In this document: positions 16,005-24,790 of the stretch, one piece after another | Layout of the letters: every line of letters starts with the position of its first letter | How positions within the stretch are numbered: position 1 is the stretch's first letter | DNA from: Alphaproteobacteria bacterium | GTDB taxonomy: Bacteria; Pseudomonadota; Alphaproteobacteria; SHVW01 | DNA length: 37,670 nt | Direction: 5' to 3' | NCBI GenBank assembly: GCA_009694085.1 | Contig: SHVW01000016.1 | Span: 1-37,670, forward strand | The notes under the pieces: generated by a model | Told to the model about the DNA's origin: nothing | Database searches by the model: none | The model's input: the letters and a program-made list of their open reading frames with translations, nothing else | Made by a program: the position numbers and the translations under genes

Positions 16005-17254
16005 CCGCAGCCCCCGGCCGCAAGGCCGTCGTCGTCGGCGCCGGCATCGTCGGCGTATGCAGCGCCTTCACCCTGCAACGCGAGGGCTGGGCGGTCACGC
16101 TGGTCGATCCGGACGAGCCTGGCCAGGGCTGTTCCTTCGGCAATGCCGGGGTGCTTGCCAATACGAATGTCGCACCCGTCGCCATGCCGGGCGTGCTGGC
16201 CCAGGTGCCGGGCATGCTGATGGACCCGATGTCGCCGCTCACCATCCGCTGGTCCTATCTGCCGCGCTTGATGCCCTGGCTGATCGGCTTCCTGCGCGCG
16301 AGCACGCCGTCGCGGGTCGAAGCGATCTCTCACGCCCTCGCCAATTTGAGCCGGCGTGTTTTCGAGGATCTGACACCCTTGGTGGAGGAGGCCGGGGCCA
16401 GCGATTTGGTACTCCGGCGCGGCTATATCGGCGTCTATCGCAACCCCGCCAAGCTCGCCGGCCTGCGCGCGGAACTGGCGTTGAAGCGCCAGCGCGGCAT
16501 GCGAGTGGAGGAATTGGGACCGGACGAGTTGCGCCAACTTGAGCCAGCGCTGGCTCGCGACATCGTCGGCGGCTATCACATCCCGGACGCCGGACACACG
16601 GTCAACCCGCTGGCGCTGACCCAGCGTCTAGTGGCGGCATTCCAACGGCGCGGCGGCATCGTCCGGCGCGCCCGGGTGCTCGATTTTGCTGAGTTCGGCG
16701 ATGCCGGCCCGCGCAGCGTCGTGACCGATGCTGGATCGATCCCGTGCGATCTCGTGGTGGTGGCGGCCGGCTCCTATTCGCGCGCGCTCGCGGCGCGTCT
16801 CGGCGCCGATGTGCCACTCGACACCGAACGCGGCTATCACACCGTACTGCCCCGGCCGGGTATCGAGCTGCGCATGGCCATGATGTGCGGCGATGGCGGT
16901 TTCGCCATCACCCCCATGGCAACGGGCGTGCGATTGGCTGGAACGGTTGAATTCGGCGGCGTCGAAGCCGCGCCGAATTTTCAGCGCCTCGATCCCTTGC
17001 GCAAACACGCCAAGGCATTGCTGCCCGGCCTCGACATGCGCGACGGGTCGCAGTGGATGGGGCGGCGGCCGTCGATGCCGGATTCCGTGCCCGTGATCGG
17101 GCGTAGCCCGCGTCACCGCAACGCGCTGCTCGCCTTCGGCCATGGCCATCTCGGCCTGACCTATGCGGCGGTCACCGGCCGCCTGGTCGCCGATCTCGCG
17201 GCCGATCGCGCGCCGGCGTTGGATATGACGCCGTATGACCCGGCACGGTTTTAG
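16001..17254 (+). CDS. dadA: DadA-like FAD-dependent D-amino acid dehydrogenase
   Basis: 417 residues of the DAO/DadA flavoprotein family. The FAD dinucleotide motif is VVVGAGIVGVCSAFTLQREG. CSFGNAGVLAN is the family's second signature. The C-terminal GHGHLGLTYAAVTGRLVADL closes the FAD site. DadA oxidises D-amino acids to 2-oxo acids and passes electrons to the respiratory chain; relatives act on N-methylated amino acids such as sarcosine. The stretch after the FAD domain (LPRLMPWLIGFL) may associate with the membrane, as in DadA. ATG 16001 overlaps the preceding stop. In this operon it could handle an amine or amino acid released by the BKACE step, or D-amino acids linked to the deacylases downstream. 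Confidence 0.82.
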   Translation: MTAAPGRKAVVVGAGIVGVCSAFTLQREGWAVTLVDPDEPGQGCSFGNAGVLANTNVAPVAMPGVLAQVPGMLMDPMSPLTIRWSYLPRLMPWLIGFLRASTPSRVEAISHALANLSRRVFEDLTPLVEEAGASDLVLRRGYIGVYRNPAKLAGLRAELALKRQRGMRVEELGPDELRQLEPALARDIVGGYHIPDAGHTVNPLALTQRLVAAFQRRGGIVRRARVLDFAEFGDAGPRSVVTDAGSIPCDLVVVAAGSYSRALAARLGADVPLDTERGYHTVLPRPGIELRMAMMCGDGGFAITPMATGVRLAGTVEFGGVEAAPNFQRLDPLRKHAKALLPGLDMRDGSQWMGRRPSMPDSVPVIGRSPRHRNALLAFGHGHLGLTYAAVTGRLVADLAADRAPALDMTPYDPARF

Positions 17255-17303
17255 TCCACGATCCTCCTTGACGGCGCACGCCGCATCATTCGATCCTGAA
17301 CCC

Positions 17304-18332
17304 ATGACAAACAAAATCGGCAGCCGCATCATCTGCGACATGGACTGGGACAGGCTGGGTCGGCAGGTGTCTGTGCTGCGCGTGCCGCAGTCGCGCGACG
17401 ATGCCGGCTGGGGTACGGTGGAAATCCCCATCATCGTGACCAAGGGTGGGAAAGGGCCGACGGTTTTGTTTACCGGCGGCGTTCATGGCGACGAATACGA
17501 AGGGCAGATCGCGATCTCGCGATTGGCCCGCACACTTGACCCCAAGAAGCTGAAGGGTCGGGCGATCATGATCCCGGCGGTCGATCTGCCCGCGGCGTTG
17601 GCCGGGCGGCGGCTGTGCCCGATCGACAACCGCGACCTCAACCGGTTCTTCCCCGGCGATCCCAAGGGCTCGTTCTGCCAGATGCTGGCCCATTTCATCG
17701 ACGGCGCCATCCTGCCCCTGGTGGATGTGTCGGTCGATGTCCATTCCGGCGGCCATTCCATGGATTCCGCGCTCAGCACCAACATGCATGCCGTGGCCGA
17801 CAAATCCGTCCTGAAGCGCACGCTCGCGCTCGCCACCGCTTTCGGTGCGCCCTTCAATGTCGTGTTTTGGGGCGTTGACGAGGGCGCCACGCTGACCTCG
17901 TCGGTCGAACGCCGGGGCATCCTGTCGATCGGCACCGAACTCGGCGGCTATGGCCGCGTCTCGGTCGAGGGCGTGCGCATCGCCGAGCGCGGCTTGCGCA
18001 ACGTGCTCAAGCATCTCGGCATGGTCGCGGGCACGCCGGACACGGGCCAGCGCGACGGATCGGCGGCGACCCGCCATATGATGGTGCGGGACACGGCCGG
18101 CTATGTCTTCTGTCCGGCCGACGGGTTGTTCGAGCCGCGCCATGTGTCGGGCCAGCCAGTGCGCCAGGGCGAGATCGCGGGCCAGGTGCATTTCGTCGAG
18201 GATTTCACGCGCAAGCCGGTGACGCTGCGCTACGGCGCCAGTGGAACCTTGTGGATGGCCATGGGCCCCGGCCGTTGTCATAAGGGCGATGCGTTGGCGG
18301 TGGTCATGAAAGACTATGCGGGGGAAAAGTAA
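17304..18332 (+). CDS. AstE/AspA-family zinc deacylase (copy 1)
   Basis: 342 residues of the succinylglutamate desuccinylase/aspartoacylase family (M14-like zinc hydrolases), which remove acyl groups from N-acyl amino acids; DoeB in ectoine breakdown is a relative. Zinc ligands are H61 and E64 (GGVHGDEYEGQ) and H147 (DVHSGG). E212 in TELGG is the probable catalytic glutamate. DNRDLNRFFPG is the conserved substrate-binding segment. I chose ATG 17304 because the longer reading to 17235 overlaps dadA and lacks homology; its ribosome site is weak. Its stop overlaps the start of copy 2 by one base (TAATG). It is a candidate for the deacetylation step needed with DgcN-DgcA 10 kb away, but it could serve another N-acyl compound. 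Confidence 0.82.
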   Translation: MTNKIGSRIICDMDWDRLGRQVSVLRVPQSRDDAGWGTVEIPIIVTKGGKGPTVLFTGGVHGDEYEGQIAISRLARTLDPKKLKGRAIMIPAVDLPAALAGRRLCPIDNRDLNRFFPGDPKGSFCQMLAHFIDGAILPLVDVSVDVHSGGHSMDSALSTNMHAVADKSVLKRTLALATAFGAPFNVVFWGVDEGATLTSSVERRGILSIGTELGGYGRVSVEGVRIAERGLRNVLKHLGMVAGTPDTGQRDGSAATRHMMVRDTAGYVFCPADGLFEPRHVSGQPVRQGEIAGQVHFVEDFTRKPVTLRYGASGTLWMAMGPGRCHKGDALAVVMKDYAGEK

Positions 18333-19345
18333 TGGCGGCGACACAGCAGGCGAAGACACGGGTTTTCAGCGACGTCGATTTCGAGCGCAAGGGCAAGCAG
18401 GCGACCGTGCTGCGCGTGCCCCAATCGCGCAACGATAGCGGCTGGGGCGTGGTGCAGATCCCGATTACCGTGATCAAGAACGGCAAGGGCAAGACCGTTC
18501 TGCTCACCGGCGGCGTTCATGGCGACGAATACGAAAGCCAGATCGCGATCGCCGAACTTGCGCGCAATCTCGATCCCGCCGATGTGCAGGGCCGGTTGAT
18601 CATTATCCCCGCGCTCCATTTTCCCGCCGCCATGAACGGCACGCGACTGTCGCCGATCGACAACAAGGACCTCAACCGCTGCTTTCCCGGCCGGCCCGAA
18701 GGCACGTTTGCCGACGTGCTCGCCCATTACGTCAGTGCCGTGTTGTTGCCGCTGACCGACGTCAATATCGACCTGCACTCCGGCGGCCGCGCCATGGATT
18801 TCGTGCCTAGCACGACCGCCCATGTGCTCGACGACAAGGCCAAGATGGCGGAATCCACGGCGATTGCCCGCGCCTTCGGCGCGCCCTATCACGTCGTGAT
18901 CAAAGAGGTCGATGCCGGCTATACCTTCATGACGACCTGCGAGCGCAACGGCGTGACCGCGATTTCCAGCGAACTCGGCGGCGCCAATCGCGTCTCGATC
19001 CCCGGCCTCAAGGCGACCCGCCGCGGTATTATGAACTCGCTCAAGCATCTAGACCTGCTCAAGGGCAAGCTGGACACCGACGGGCCGAAGACGCGCATTG
19101 TCACGGTGCCCGACTATGGCTGTTATGCCTTCGCGCCCGTGGCCGGGTTGTTCGAGGCTTATCACCCCCTGGGCGCGCGGGTGCGCAAGGGCGATGCGGC
19201 CGGCGCGCTCCATTTCATCGACGATCCCCGGCGCAAGCCGGAGATCATCGCCTATGGTTATAGCGGCGAGGTCTGGTGCACCCGCGGGCAGGGGCCCGTT
19301 GTGGCCGGCGACCCCGTTGCCGTTCTGGTCGCCGACCAGCGCTGA
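18332..19345 (+). CDS. AstE/AspA-family zinc deacylase (copy 2)
   Basis: 337 residues, a clear paralogue of the gene before it. Shared runs include VLRVPQSR, GGVHGDEYE and LARxLDP. Zinc ligands H63, E66 and H149 and catalytic E214 (SSELGG) are all kept, so both copies should be active. Differences cluster in the region after H149 (RAMDFVPSTTAHV against HSMDSALSTNMHA), where the substrate's acyl or side chain would lie, suggesting related but distinct substrates. The start overlaps the previous stop, so the two are translated together and may even form a hetero-oligomer. Divergence is well beyond a recent duplication. Confidence 0.82.
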   Translation: MAATQQAKTRVFSDVDFERKGKQATVLRVPQSRNDSGWGVVQIPITVIKNGKGKTVLLTGGVHGDEYESQIAIAELARNLDPADVQGRLIIIPALHFPAAMNGTRLSPIDNKDLNRCFPGRPEGTFADVLAHYVSAVLLPLTDVNIDLHSGGRAMDFVPSTTAHVLDDKAKMAESTAIARAFGAPYHVVIKEVDAGYTFMTTCERNGVTAISSELGGANRVSIPGLKATRRGIMNSLKHLDLLKGKLDTDGPKTRIVTVPDYGCYAFAPVAGLFEAYHPLGARVRKGDAAGALHFIDDPRRKPEIIAYGYSGEVWCTRGQGPVVAGDPVAVLVADQR

Positions 19346-19381
19346 TCCCATCGTCTCAGAGAGTTTCAGGAGCGACGCCCC

Positions 19382-20494
19382 GTGAAGATCACGAATGTGG
19401 AAGCCTTTTACCTGCGCCTGCCCGATATCCAGCAGCGCACGGACAGCTCGCAGGACGCCCTGCTCGTACGGGTATCGACCGATGCCGGCATCACGGGCTG
19501 GGGCGAGGTCGATGCCTCGCCCGCCGTCGCCAAGGCGATCATTGAGGCGCCCTATTCCCACACGCTGGTAACTGGCCTGCGCTCCCTGCTGATCGGCGAG
19601 AACCCGATGGAGACGGGCAAGCTCTGGCACAAGATGCACCAGAGCACGCTCTATTACGGCCGGCAGGGCGCGGTCATCCAGGCCATGGCGGGCGTCGATA
19701 TTGCGCTGTGGGACATCAAGGGCCAGGCGCTCAAACAGCCGATTCACCTGCTGCTCGGCGGCGCCATGCGCGACCGTATGCGGGTCTATTCCTCCAATAT
19801 GTTCCAGTTCACGGCCGAGGCGACGGCGGATCGCGCCAAGCGCGCTATCGACACCGGCCACAGCGCGGTTAAATTCGGCTGGGAGCCGTTCGGGCGCGAC
19901 GCCAAGATGGATTGTCGCTATCTCGACGCCATCCGCAAGGCGATCGGCGACGACAACGACATCATGCTCGATGTCGGTCTGGTTTGGGACGCCAAAACCA
20001 CGATCCAGCGCGCCGAGCTGTTCCGCCCGTACAATCTGTTCTGGATCGAGGAACCGCTGCCGCCCGACGATGTCGCCGGCTACGGCAAGGTCTCGGCCGC
20101 CTGTACTCAATACATCGCGGCGGGCGAGGAGGAATGCACGGTCATGGGCTTCAAGCGCCTGATCGAAGAGGGCGGTATCGACATCGTGCAGATCGACTTG
20201 ACCCGCTGCGGCTTTACCCAATCCATGGAGATCGCGGCCATCGCGCACCGCGCCGGGCGCAAGGTGTGCAACCATAATTTCACAACCGACATCAACAGCG
20301 CGGCCTCGCTCCATTTCCTGTGCGCCATCCCGAACGCGCTGGTCATGGAATATTGCGTGGAGCCTAGCGAAATCTCGCGCCGCCTGGCTAAGAACCCCGT
20401 GCGCATAGAGGGCGGTTACGCCTATTTGCCGCAAGAACCGGGCCTGGGCGTGGTGCCGGACCCGGCGATAGTGGAGAAGTTCCTGGTGCGCTGA
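19382..20494 (+). CDS. Enolase-superfamily enzyme, mandelate racemase/muconate lactonizing type
   Basis: 370 residues. The capping domain (1-130) precedes a TIM barrel with metal ligands D197 (MLDVG), E223 (WIEEPLPP) and E249 (AAGEE). K164 (AVKFGW) and the H298-D272 pair (CNHNF, IDLTRCGF) form the two acid-base sides of mandelate racemase-subgroup enzymes, which racemise or dehydrate hydroxy acids and sugar acids. It is unrelated in detail to the dipeptide-epimerase-like DgcA at 29153, which uses two lysines. GTG 19382 follows AGGAG by 9 bases. It is the last gene of the plus-strand run, ending 4 bases from the convergent ABC permease gene. The substrate is unknown; acid-sugar dehydratase is the leading alternative. 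Confidence 0.85.
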   Translation: MKITNVEAFYLRLPDIQQRTDSSQDALLVRVSTDAGITGWGEVDASPAVAKAIIEAPYSHTLVTGLRSLLIGENPMETGKLWHKMHQSTLYYGRQGAVIQAMAGVDIALWDIKGQALKQPIHLLLGGAMRDRMRVYSSNMFQFTAEATADRAKRAIDTGHSAVKFGWEPFGRDAKMDCRYLDAIRKAIGDDNDIMLDVGLVWDAKTTIQRAELFRPYNLFWIEEPLPPDDVAGYGKVSAACTQYIAAGEEECTVMGFKRLIEEGGIDIVQIDLTRCGFTQSMEIAAIAHRAGRKVCNHNFTTDINSAASLHFLCAIPNALVMEYCVEPSEISRRLAKNPVRIEGGYAYLPQEPGLGVVPDPAIVEKFLVR

Positions 20495-20498
20495 GGCG

Positions 20499-21377
20499 TC
20501 AGCGTCCTTCCGTGCGCAAGCGCGGGTCGAGCACGTCGCGCAACCCGTCGCCCAGCAGGTTGAGGCCCAGCACCGTCATCATGATGGCCAGGCCCGGCCA
20601 GATCGTGATCCATGGCGCCTCCGCAATGTAATTGCGGCCGTCGGCGATGATGTTGCCGAAGGTGGGCGTCGGCGGGCGCGGGCCGACGCCGATATAGCTC
20701 AGCACCGCCTCGGCCAGGATCGAGAGCGCGAAAATGAAGGTCTGCTGAACCATCAGCGGGGCCAAGCTGTTGGCCAGGATATGACGGAACAGGATGCGCA
20801 GATGGCCGGCGCCCATGGCGCGGGCGGCCTCGACATACTCGCTCTCGCGTACGACCAGGATAGAGGCGCGCACGATTCGCGCGGTGCGCGGGGTGAAGGC
20901 GATGGTGAGCGCGATCACGGCATTGAACAGGGAGGGGCCGAGGGTGGCGCCGATTGCAATCGCCAGCACGATCGGCGGGAAGGCCATCAACCCATCCATG
21001 ATCCGCATGATGAAATTGTCGAGCCGGCGAACATAGCCCGAGGCTGCGCCGATCGCGGTGCCGAATACGCCGGTCATGATGACAACGAGTAAACCGATCG
21101 CCAGCGACACGCGGCTGCCATGGAGCACGCGGCTCAGGACGTCGCGGCCGAAATTGTCTGTTCCCAGCAGGTGTGCGTCGTTGGGTTCGCCCAGGCGGTA
21201 GCGGTAGTTGTTCTGCACCGGATCGTGCGGCGCTACCAGATCGGCGAGCAAAGCGATCAGCACAACGGTGGTGAACAGGCTGAAGCCGATCACGAAGGAG
21301 CGGTTGCGGAACAGCCGCCGGATCGTTGCCGGATCGATCCAACGCCCGAACCGAGCGGCGACGCCGGCGCTAGTCAT
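20499..21377 (-). CDS. ABC transporter permease, DppC/OppC type
   Basis: About 292 residues with six membrane segments and the OppC N-terminal domain (FRNRSFVIGFSLFTTVVLIA, then HLLGTDNFGRDVLSRVLHGSR, the DppC hallmark). The EAA loop is EYVEAARAMGAGHLRILFRHI. It imports peptides or related solutes with the DppB-type partner. I chose ATG 21377, which overlaps the partner's stop (ATGACTAG). The longer reading to 21437 lies wholly inside the partner gene. It is the last gene of the three-gene unit; no ATPase genes follow. Confidence 0.87.
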   Translation of the reverse strand: MTSAGVAARFGRWIDPATIRRLFRNRSFVIGFSLFTTVVLIALLADLVAPHDPVQNNYRYRLGEPNDAHLLGTDNFGRDVLSRVLHGSRVSLAIGLLVVIMTGVFGTAIGAASGYVRRLDNFIMRIMDGLMAFPPIVLAIAIGATLGPSLFNAVIALTIAFTPRTARIVRASILVVRESEYVEAARAMGAGHLRILFRHILANSLAPLMVQQTFIFALSILAEAVLSYIGVGPRPPTPTFGNIIADGRNYIAEAPWITIWPGLAIMMTVLGLNLLGDGLRDVLDPRLRTEGR

Positions 21378-22314
21378 AGCGCACGCGGGGGTCGATAAGC
21401 GCGTAGAGCATGTCGACCGCGATATTGACGAAGACATAGATCGAGGCCAGCAGCAGCAACCCGCCCTGGATCACGGGATAGTCCCGGCGCAGCACGGCGC
21501 CGATGATCAGCCGGCCGACGCCAGGCAAGGAAAAGACCTGCTCGATCACGACCACGCCGCCGAGCATGACGCCGACGATCACGCCGATCACTGTGATGAC
21601 CGGGATCAGGGCATTGGTCAGCGCGTGCTTGCCCACGACTTGCAAATCGGGCAGGCCCTTGGCCCGGGCCGTGCGCACATAGTCCAGCCGCAGCACCTCC
21701 AGCATGCTGGAGCGCGTGATGCGCGCGAGCAAGCCCATCTGGGTCAGCGCCAACGTCAGGGCGGGAAGGGTCATGGAACGCGCCCAACCGGCGAAGCTCT
21801 GGTCCATCGGCACGAAACCGCCGGAGGGCAGCCAACCCAGGGCGACGGCGAAGGTGTAGATACCGACTAAGCCGAGCCAGAAATCGGGTATCGACAGGCC
21901 GAGCAAGGCCAACACCATGAAGGATTGATCGAGCCAGGTGCCATGGCGCACTGCCGCGATCACGCCGCTGAGCACGCCGATGGTGAGGGCGATCACGAGG
22001 GCGATGCCGGTCAAGGACAGGGTCACCGGCAGGCGCTCGGCGATGGCCTGGCCGACGCCGCGATTAAGCAGGAAGGACTGGCCGAGATCGCCTTGGAGCA
22101 GATTGCCGTACCAATGCAGCATTTGCAGGTGGAGCGGCTTATCCAGGTTGAGCCTGGCGCGAATGCGGGCGAGTTCCTCGATCGTGGCGCCGGGATCGGC
22201 GATCGACGAGGCGACGTCGCCCGGTACCAGCCAGATCAAGGCGAAGGAAACCAGCGAAACGATGAAGAGAACGGGCACCGCGCTCAACAGGCGGTGGACC
22301 AGGAAACGCAGCAT
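21370..22314 (-). CDS. ABC transporter permease, DppB/OppB type
   Basis: 314 residues with six membrane segments. MLRFLVHRLLSAVPVLFIVS is the usual DppB first helix, followed by LNLDKPLHLQMLHWYGNLLQGDLG and the EAA-type loop DYVRTARAKGLPDLQVVGKHALTNA. It pairs with the DppC-type permease, whose start it overlaps. The space between the binding-protein gene and this one holds a strong intrinsic-terminator structure, so its level is probably lower than that of the binding protein. The ribosome site is weak. Confidence 0.87.
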   Translation of the reverse strand: MLRFLVHRLLSAVPVLFIVSLVSFALIWLVPGDVASSIADPGATIEELARIRARLNLDKPLHLQMLHWYGNLLQGDLGQSFLLNRGVGQAIAERLPVTLSLTGIALVIALTIGVLSGVIAAVRHGTWLDQSFMVLALLGLSIPDFWLGLVGIYTFAVALGWLPSGGFVPMDQSFAGWARSMTLPALTLALTQMGLLARITRSSMLEVLRLDYVRTARAKGLPDLQVVGKHALTNALIPVITVIGVIVGVMLGGVVVIEQVFSLPGVGRLIIGAVLRRDYPVIQGGLLLLASIYVFVNIAVDMLYALIDPRVRYD

Positions 22315-22333
22315 GTCGGGTGAGCCGCCGGAG

Positions 22334-22364
22334 AAAAATTGGGAGCCGGCGGAAGCCGGCTCCC
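22334..22364 (-). terminator. Intrinsic terminator/attenuator between binding-protein and permease genes
   Basis: On the minus strand a perfect 10-bp stem, GGGAGCCGGC with GCCGGCTCCC (22364-22355 and 22350-22341), encloses the loop TTCC and is followed by AATTTTTC. It lies 13 bases after the binding-protein stop and 20 before the permease start. This is the textbook form of a rho-independent terminator used for partial read-through in ABC operons. Confidence 0.8.
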
Positions 22365-22377
22365 GAACTCGGATTGT

Positions 22378-23925
22378 CTATTCGACCCAGATATCCCACA
22401 TGCGCGGGATGCGATAGGGGCGATAGCCCTGGATGTTGCCGCGGGTCGCCTGGTAGATGCCGACATCGCCGACCTTGACGACGAAGGCCTCGTCATAGAT
22501 CCGCTTCTGGAAGTCGCCAAACGCGGCCTGGCGATCCTCCAGTTTCAGGGAGTTGTTCAGCTTGGCGAAGGCAGCGTCGATCACCGGATCCTGCACCTGC
22601 ATGCGGGCATTCGGGCCGGCGAAGAAGCTGACCACGTTGTACGGGCCCTCATAGGGCTCGATACCCATCATCAGGGTCCAGGCGTTCCAGCCCTCTTTCT
22701 TGCCGCTGGTGGCCAGCGCGGTCGGCCAATCCGTGACCTTGACGTTGACCTTGATGCCGATCTTCTTGAGCTGCTCGCCGATTGTCACGGCGGTGTCGTT
22801 GTGGTTCTTGAAGGCGCTGTCGGTCAGGATAGTCAGCTCCTCGCCCTTATAGCCGGACTCTTGGAGCAGTTGGCGGGCCTTGGCGGCATTCTTCTGGTTA
22901 TAGAGTTCTTTGCGCAGATCGCCCTGGAAATAGGGCGTGCCCGGGTGTTGCCAGCCATGAGTCATGCGATAGGAGCCGTCGGTCGAGATCGCCATGGCTT
23001 CCTCGGCATCGATCGCGGCCATGATCGCCTGGCGCACTTTGGCGTTATTGGTTGGCGCCTGGGAAGCGTTGAAGATGAAGGTCTGGTAGGCCCAGGGCAT
23101 GGCCTCGAACACCTTGACCGACCTGTCGTTGGCGAGCCGCTTGGCGGTCGGCGTCGGCATGTGTTCCAGCACCTGGAACTCGCCCGATTGCAGCCCGGCC
23201 GTACGCGCGCCACCCTCGGGCACGAAGCGGATGGTGATGTTGTCGACATAGGCGGTCTTCTTGCCGCTGAAGCCGTCGGCCTTCTGGAAGTTCGTGTTGG
23301 CGACGTAGCCGTCGAAGCGCTTGAGCTTGACGTGGCTATCCGGCCGGTATTCGACGAACTGGAACGGGCCGGTGCCGATGATCTCGATCTTGTTGGCCTC
23401 CTTGCCCGCTTCCTCCGCCGGAATGACCACGGCGGGCGCGCGCGGCGACGACATCTGCTCGAGGAAACCCGGCACCGGGTTCTTGAGCTTGATCACCAGC
23501 GTGTTGGCATCTGGCGTGGCCATCGAATCGACCGCCTTCATGAACGGGCTGCCGCCGACGCGGTCATAACGCTCCAGCGATGCCTTGGCGTCGGCCGAAC
23601 TCATGGTCTTGCCGTTGTGGAACTTGACGCCTTGGCGCAGCGTGAAGGTGTAGGTCAGGCCATCGGGCGAAATGTCCCATTTGCTGGCGAGATCGCCGAT
23701 CACATTGGCGTTCTCGTCGCGGGTCACGATCATTTCCCAGATGTGCAGGCTGATATTGCGGGTCGCCTGGGCGGTCGTGGTCATGCCGTCGAGCGAGGGC
23801 GGCTGGGCCTGCTGCGCCATGACGATGTCGCCGCCGCGCTTCTGAGCCGCGGCCGGCCCGGCGGCGAGCGCGAAGGCGGCCAGCGCCGCGGCACTCGTGG
23901 TTAGCAATGCGCGATAACATGTCAT
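22378..23925 (-). CDS. Periplasmic substrate-binding protein, DppA/OppA family (SBP_bac_5)
   Basis: 515 residues. A signal peptide (about 1-28: ALLTTSAAALAAFALAAGPAAA) is followed by KRGGDIVMAQQAQPPSLDGM, the usual start of family 5 binding proteins. TYTFTLRQGVKFHNGKTMSSADAKAS is the family signature. Ligands in this family include peptides, nickel, opines and oligosaccharides. ATG 23925 has GGGGAGA upstream. It heads the operon, is divergent from the class II aldolase (97 bases between starts) and is separated from the permeases by an attenuator. With gamma-glutamyltransferases and D-glutamate genes nearby, a peptide ligand is plausible but unproven. Confidence 0.88.
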   Translation of the reverse strand: MTCYRALLTTSAAALAAFALAAGPAAAQKRGGDIVMAQQAQPPSLDGMTTTAQATRNISLHIWEMIVTRDENANVIGDLASKWDISPDGLTYTFTLRQGVKFHNGKTMSSADAKASLERYDRVGGSPFMKAVDSMATPDANTLVIKLKNPVPGFLEQMSSPRAPAVVIPAEEAGKEANKIEIIGTGPFQFVEYRPDSHVKLKRFDGYVANTNFQKADGFSGKKTAYVDNITIRFVPEGGARTAGLQSGEFQVLEHMPTPTAKRLANDRSVKVFEAMPWAYQTFIFNASQAPTNNAKVRQAIMAAIDAEEAMAISTDGSYRMTHGWQHPGTPYFQGDLRKELYNQKNAAKARQLLQESGYKGEELTILTDSAFKNHNDTAVTIGEQLKKIGIKVNVKVTDWPTALATSGKKEGWNAWTLMMGIEPYEGPYNVVSFFAGPNARMQVQDPVIDAAFAKLNNSLKLEDRQAAFGDFQKRIYDEAFVVKVGDVGIYQATRGNIQGYRPYRIPRMWDIWVE

Positions 23926-24022
23926 GGCGTATCTCCCCAGGATCTTTTATGGTTCGAAAACTTAGCGTAGCATTCTGCCTCGCCCCCGCGCGACTTGTCT
24001 ATTCGGTTTCTAGGAGTGCCCG

Positions 24023-24772
24023 ATGGTTCAATTGAAGAAAGTGGCCGATTCCGATGCGGCCGAATGGCAATTGCGTTGCGAACTCGCCGCCAGCTTCCGT
24101 CTGGCAGCCCGCAACAAGTGGAACGAGGGCATCGGCAACCACAACAGCGTCATGATCCCGGGCACCGATCATTTCCTGATCAATCCGCGCGGCATGCTGT
24201 TTCAAGAGATCCGGGCGAGCGATCTGATCGTGTGCGATCTCGACGGCAACGTGGTGCGCGGCACGGGCGAGCTGCGCAAGGTCGCCTTCCATATCCATGC
24301 GCGCATGCACAAGATGTGCCCTAACGCGGCCGTGATCCTGCACGTCCATCCGCCCTATACCACGGCGCTATCCATGACCGAGGGCGGAAGGCTGGAACTG
24401 GCCCACACCAACAATCTCATGCTCAACGACCGGATCATCTATGACGACGAGACCAACGGCCCCGTGCACGACAACAGCGAGGGCGATCGCATCGCGCGCC
24501 TGCTCGGCGACAAGACGATCATGGTGATGGCGAGTCACGGTTTGACCGTGGTCGGTCCCACCATTGCCGAGGCCCATAGCGAGTTGGAAAACGTCGAGCA
24601 TGTCTGCATGTGGCAGTGGATTGCCAAGGCCGGTTTCGGCCCGCTGCGCAAACTGCCGGAGCAGCTTCGCTACGGCTATACCGGTCCTTACGGCGCGCGC
24701 GCCGACGCCGCGCTGCAATTCGCCGCCTACCGGCGCATTCTGGATCGGGAAGAGCCGGATTACGCGAACTGA
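24023..24772 (+). CDS. Class II aldolase/adducin-family protein
   Basis: 249 residues. Zinc ligands are the two histidines of LHVHPPYTTAL and the histidine of MASHGLTVVG. GNHNSVMIPGTDHFLINPRG is the phosphate- or substrate-binding N-terminal part, where sugar-phosphate aldolases usually have 'GNxSxR'. The family includes fuculose- and ribulose-phosphate aldolases and decarboxylases. Here HNSVMI replaces the common 'NISxR', so the substrate may not be a sugar phosphate. TAGGAG lies about 7 bases before ATG 24023. It is divergent from the ABC operon and convergent with the second gamma-glutamyltransferase (18 bases apart). Confidence 0.83.
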   Translation: MVQLKKVADSDAAEWQLRCELAASFRLAARNKWNEGIGNHNSVMIPGTDHFLINPRGMLFQEIRASDLIVCDLDGNVVRGTGELRKVAFHIHARMHKMCPNAAVILHVHPPYTTALSMTEGGRLELAHTNNLMLNDRIIYDDETNGPVHDNSEGDRIARLLGDKTIMVMASHGLTVVGPTIAEAHSELENVEHVCMWQWIAKAGFGPLRKLPEQLRYGYTGPYGARADAALQFAAYRRILDREEPDYAN

Positions 24773-24790
24773 GGCGGCGCCGAACCGAGG

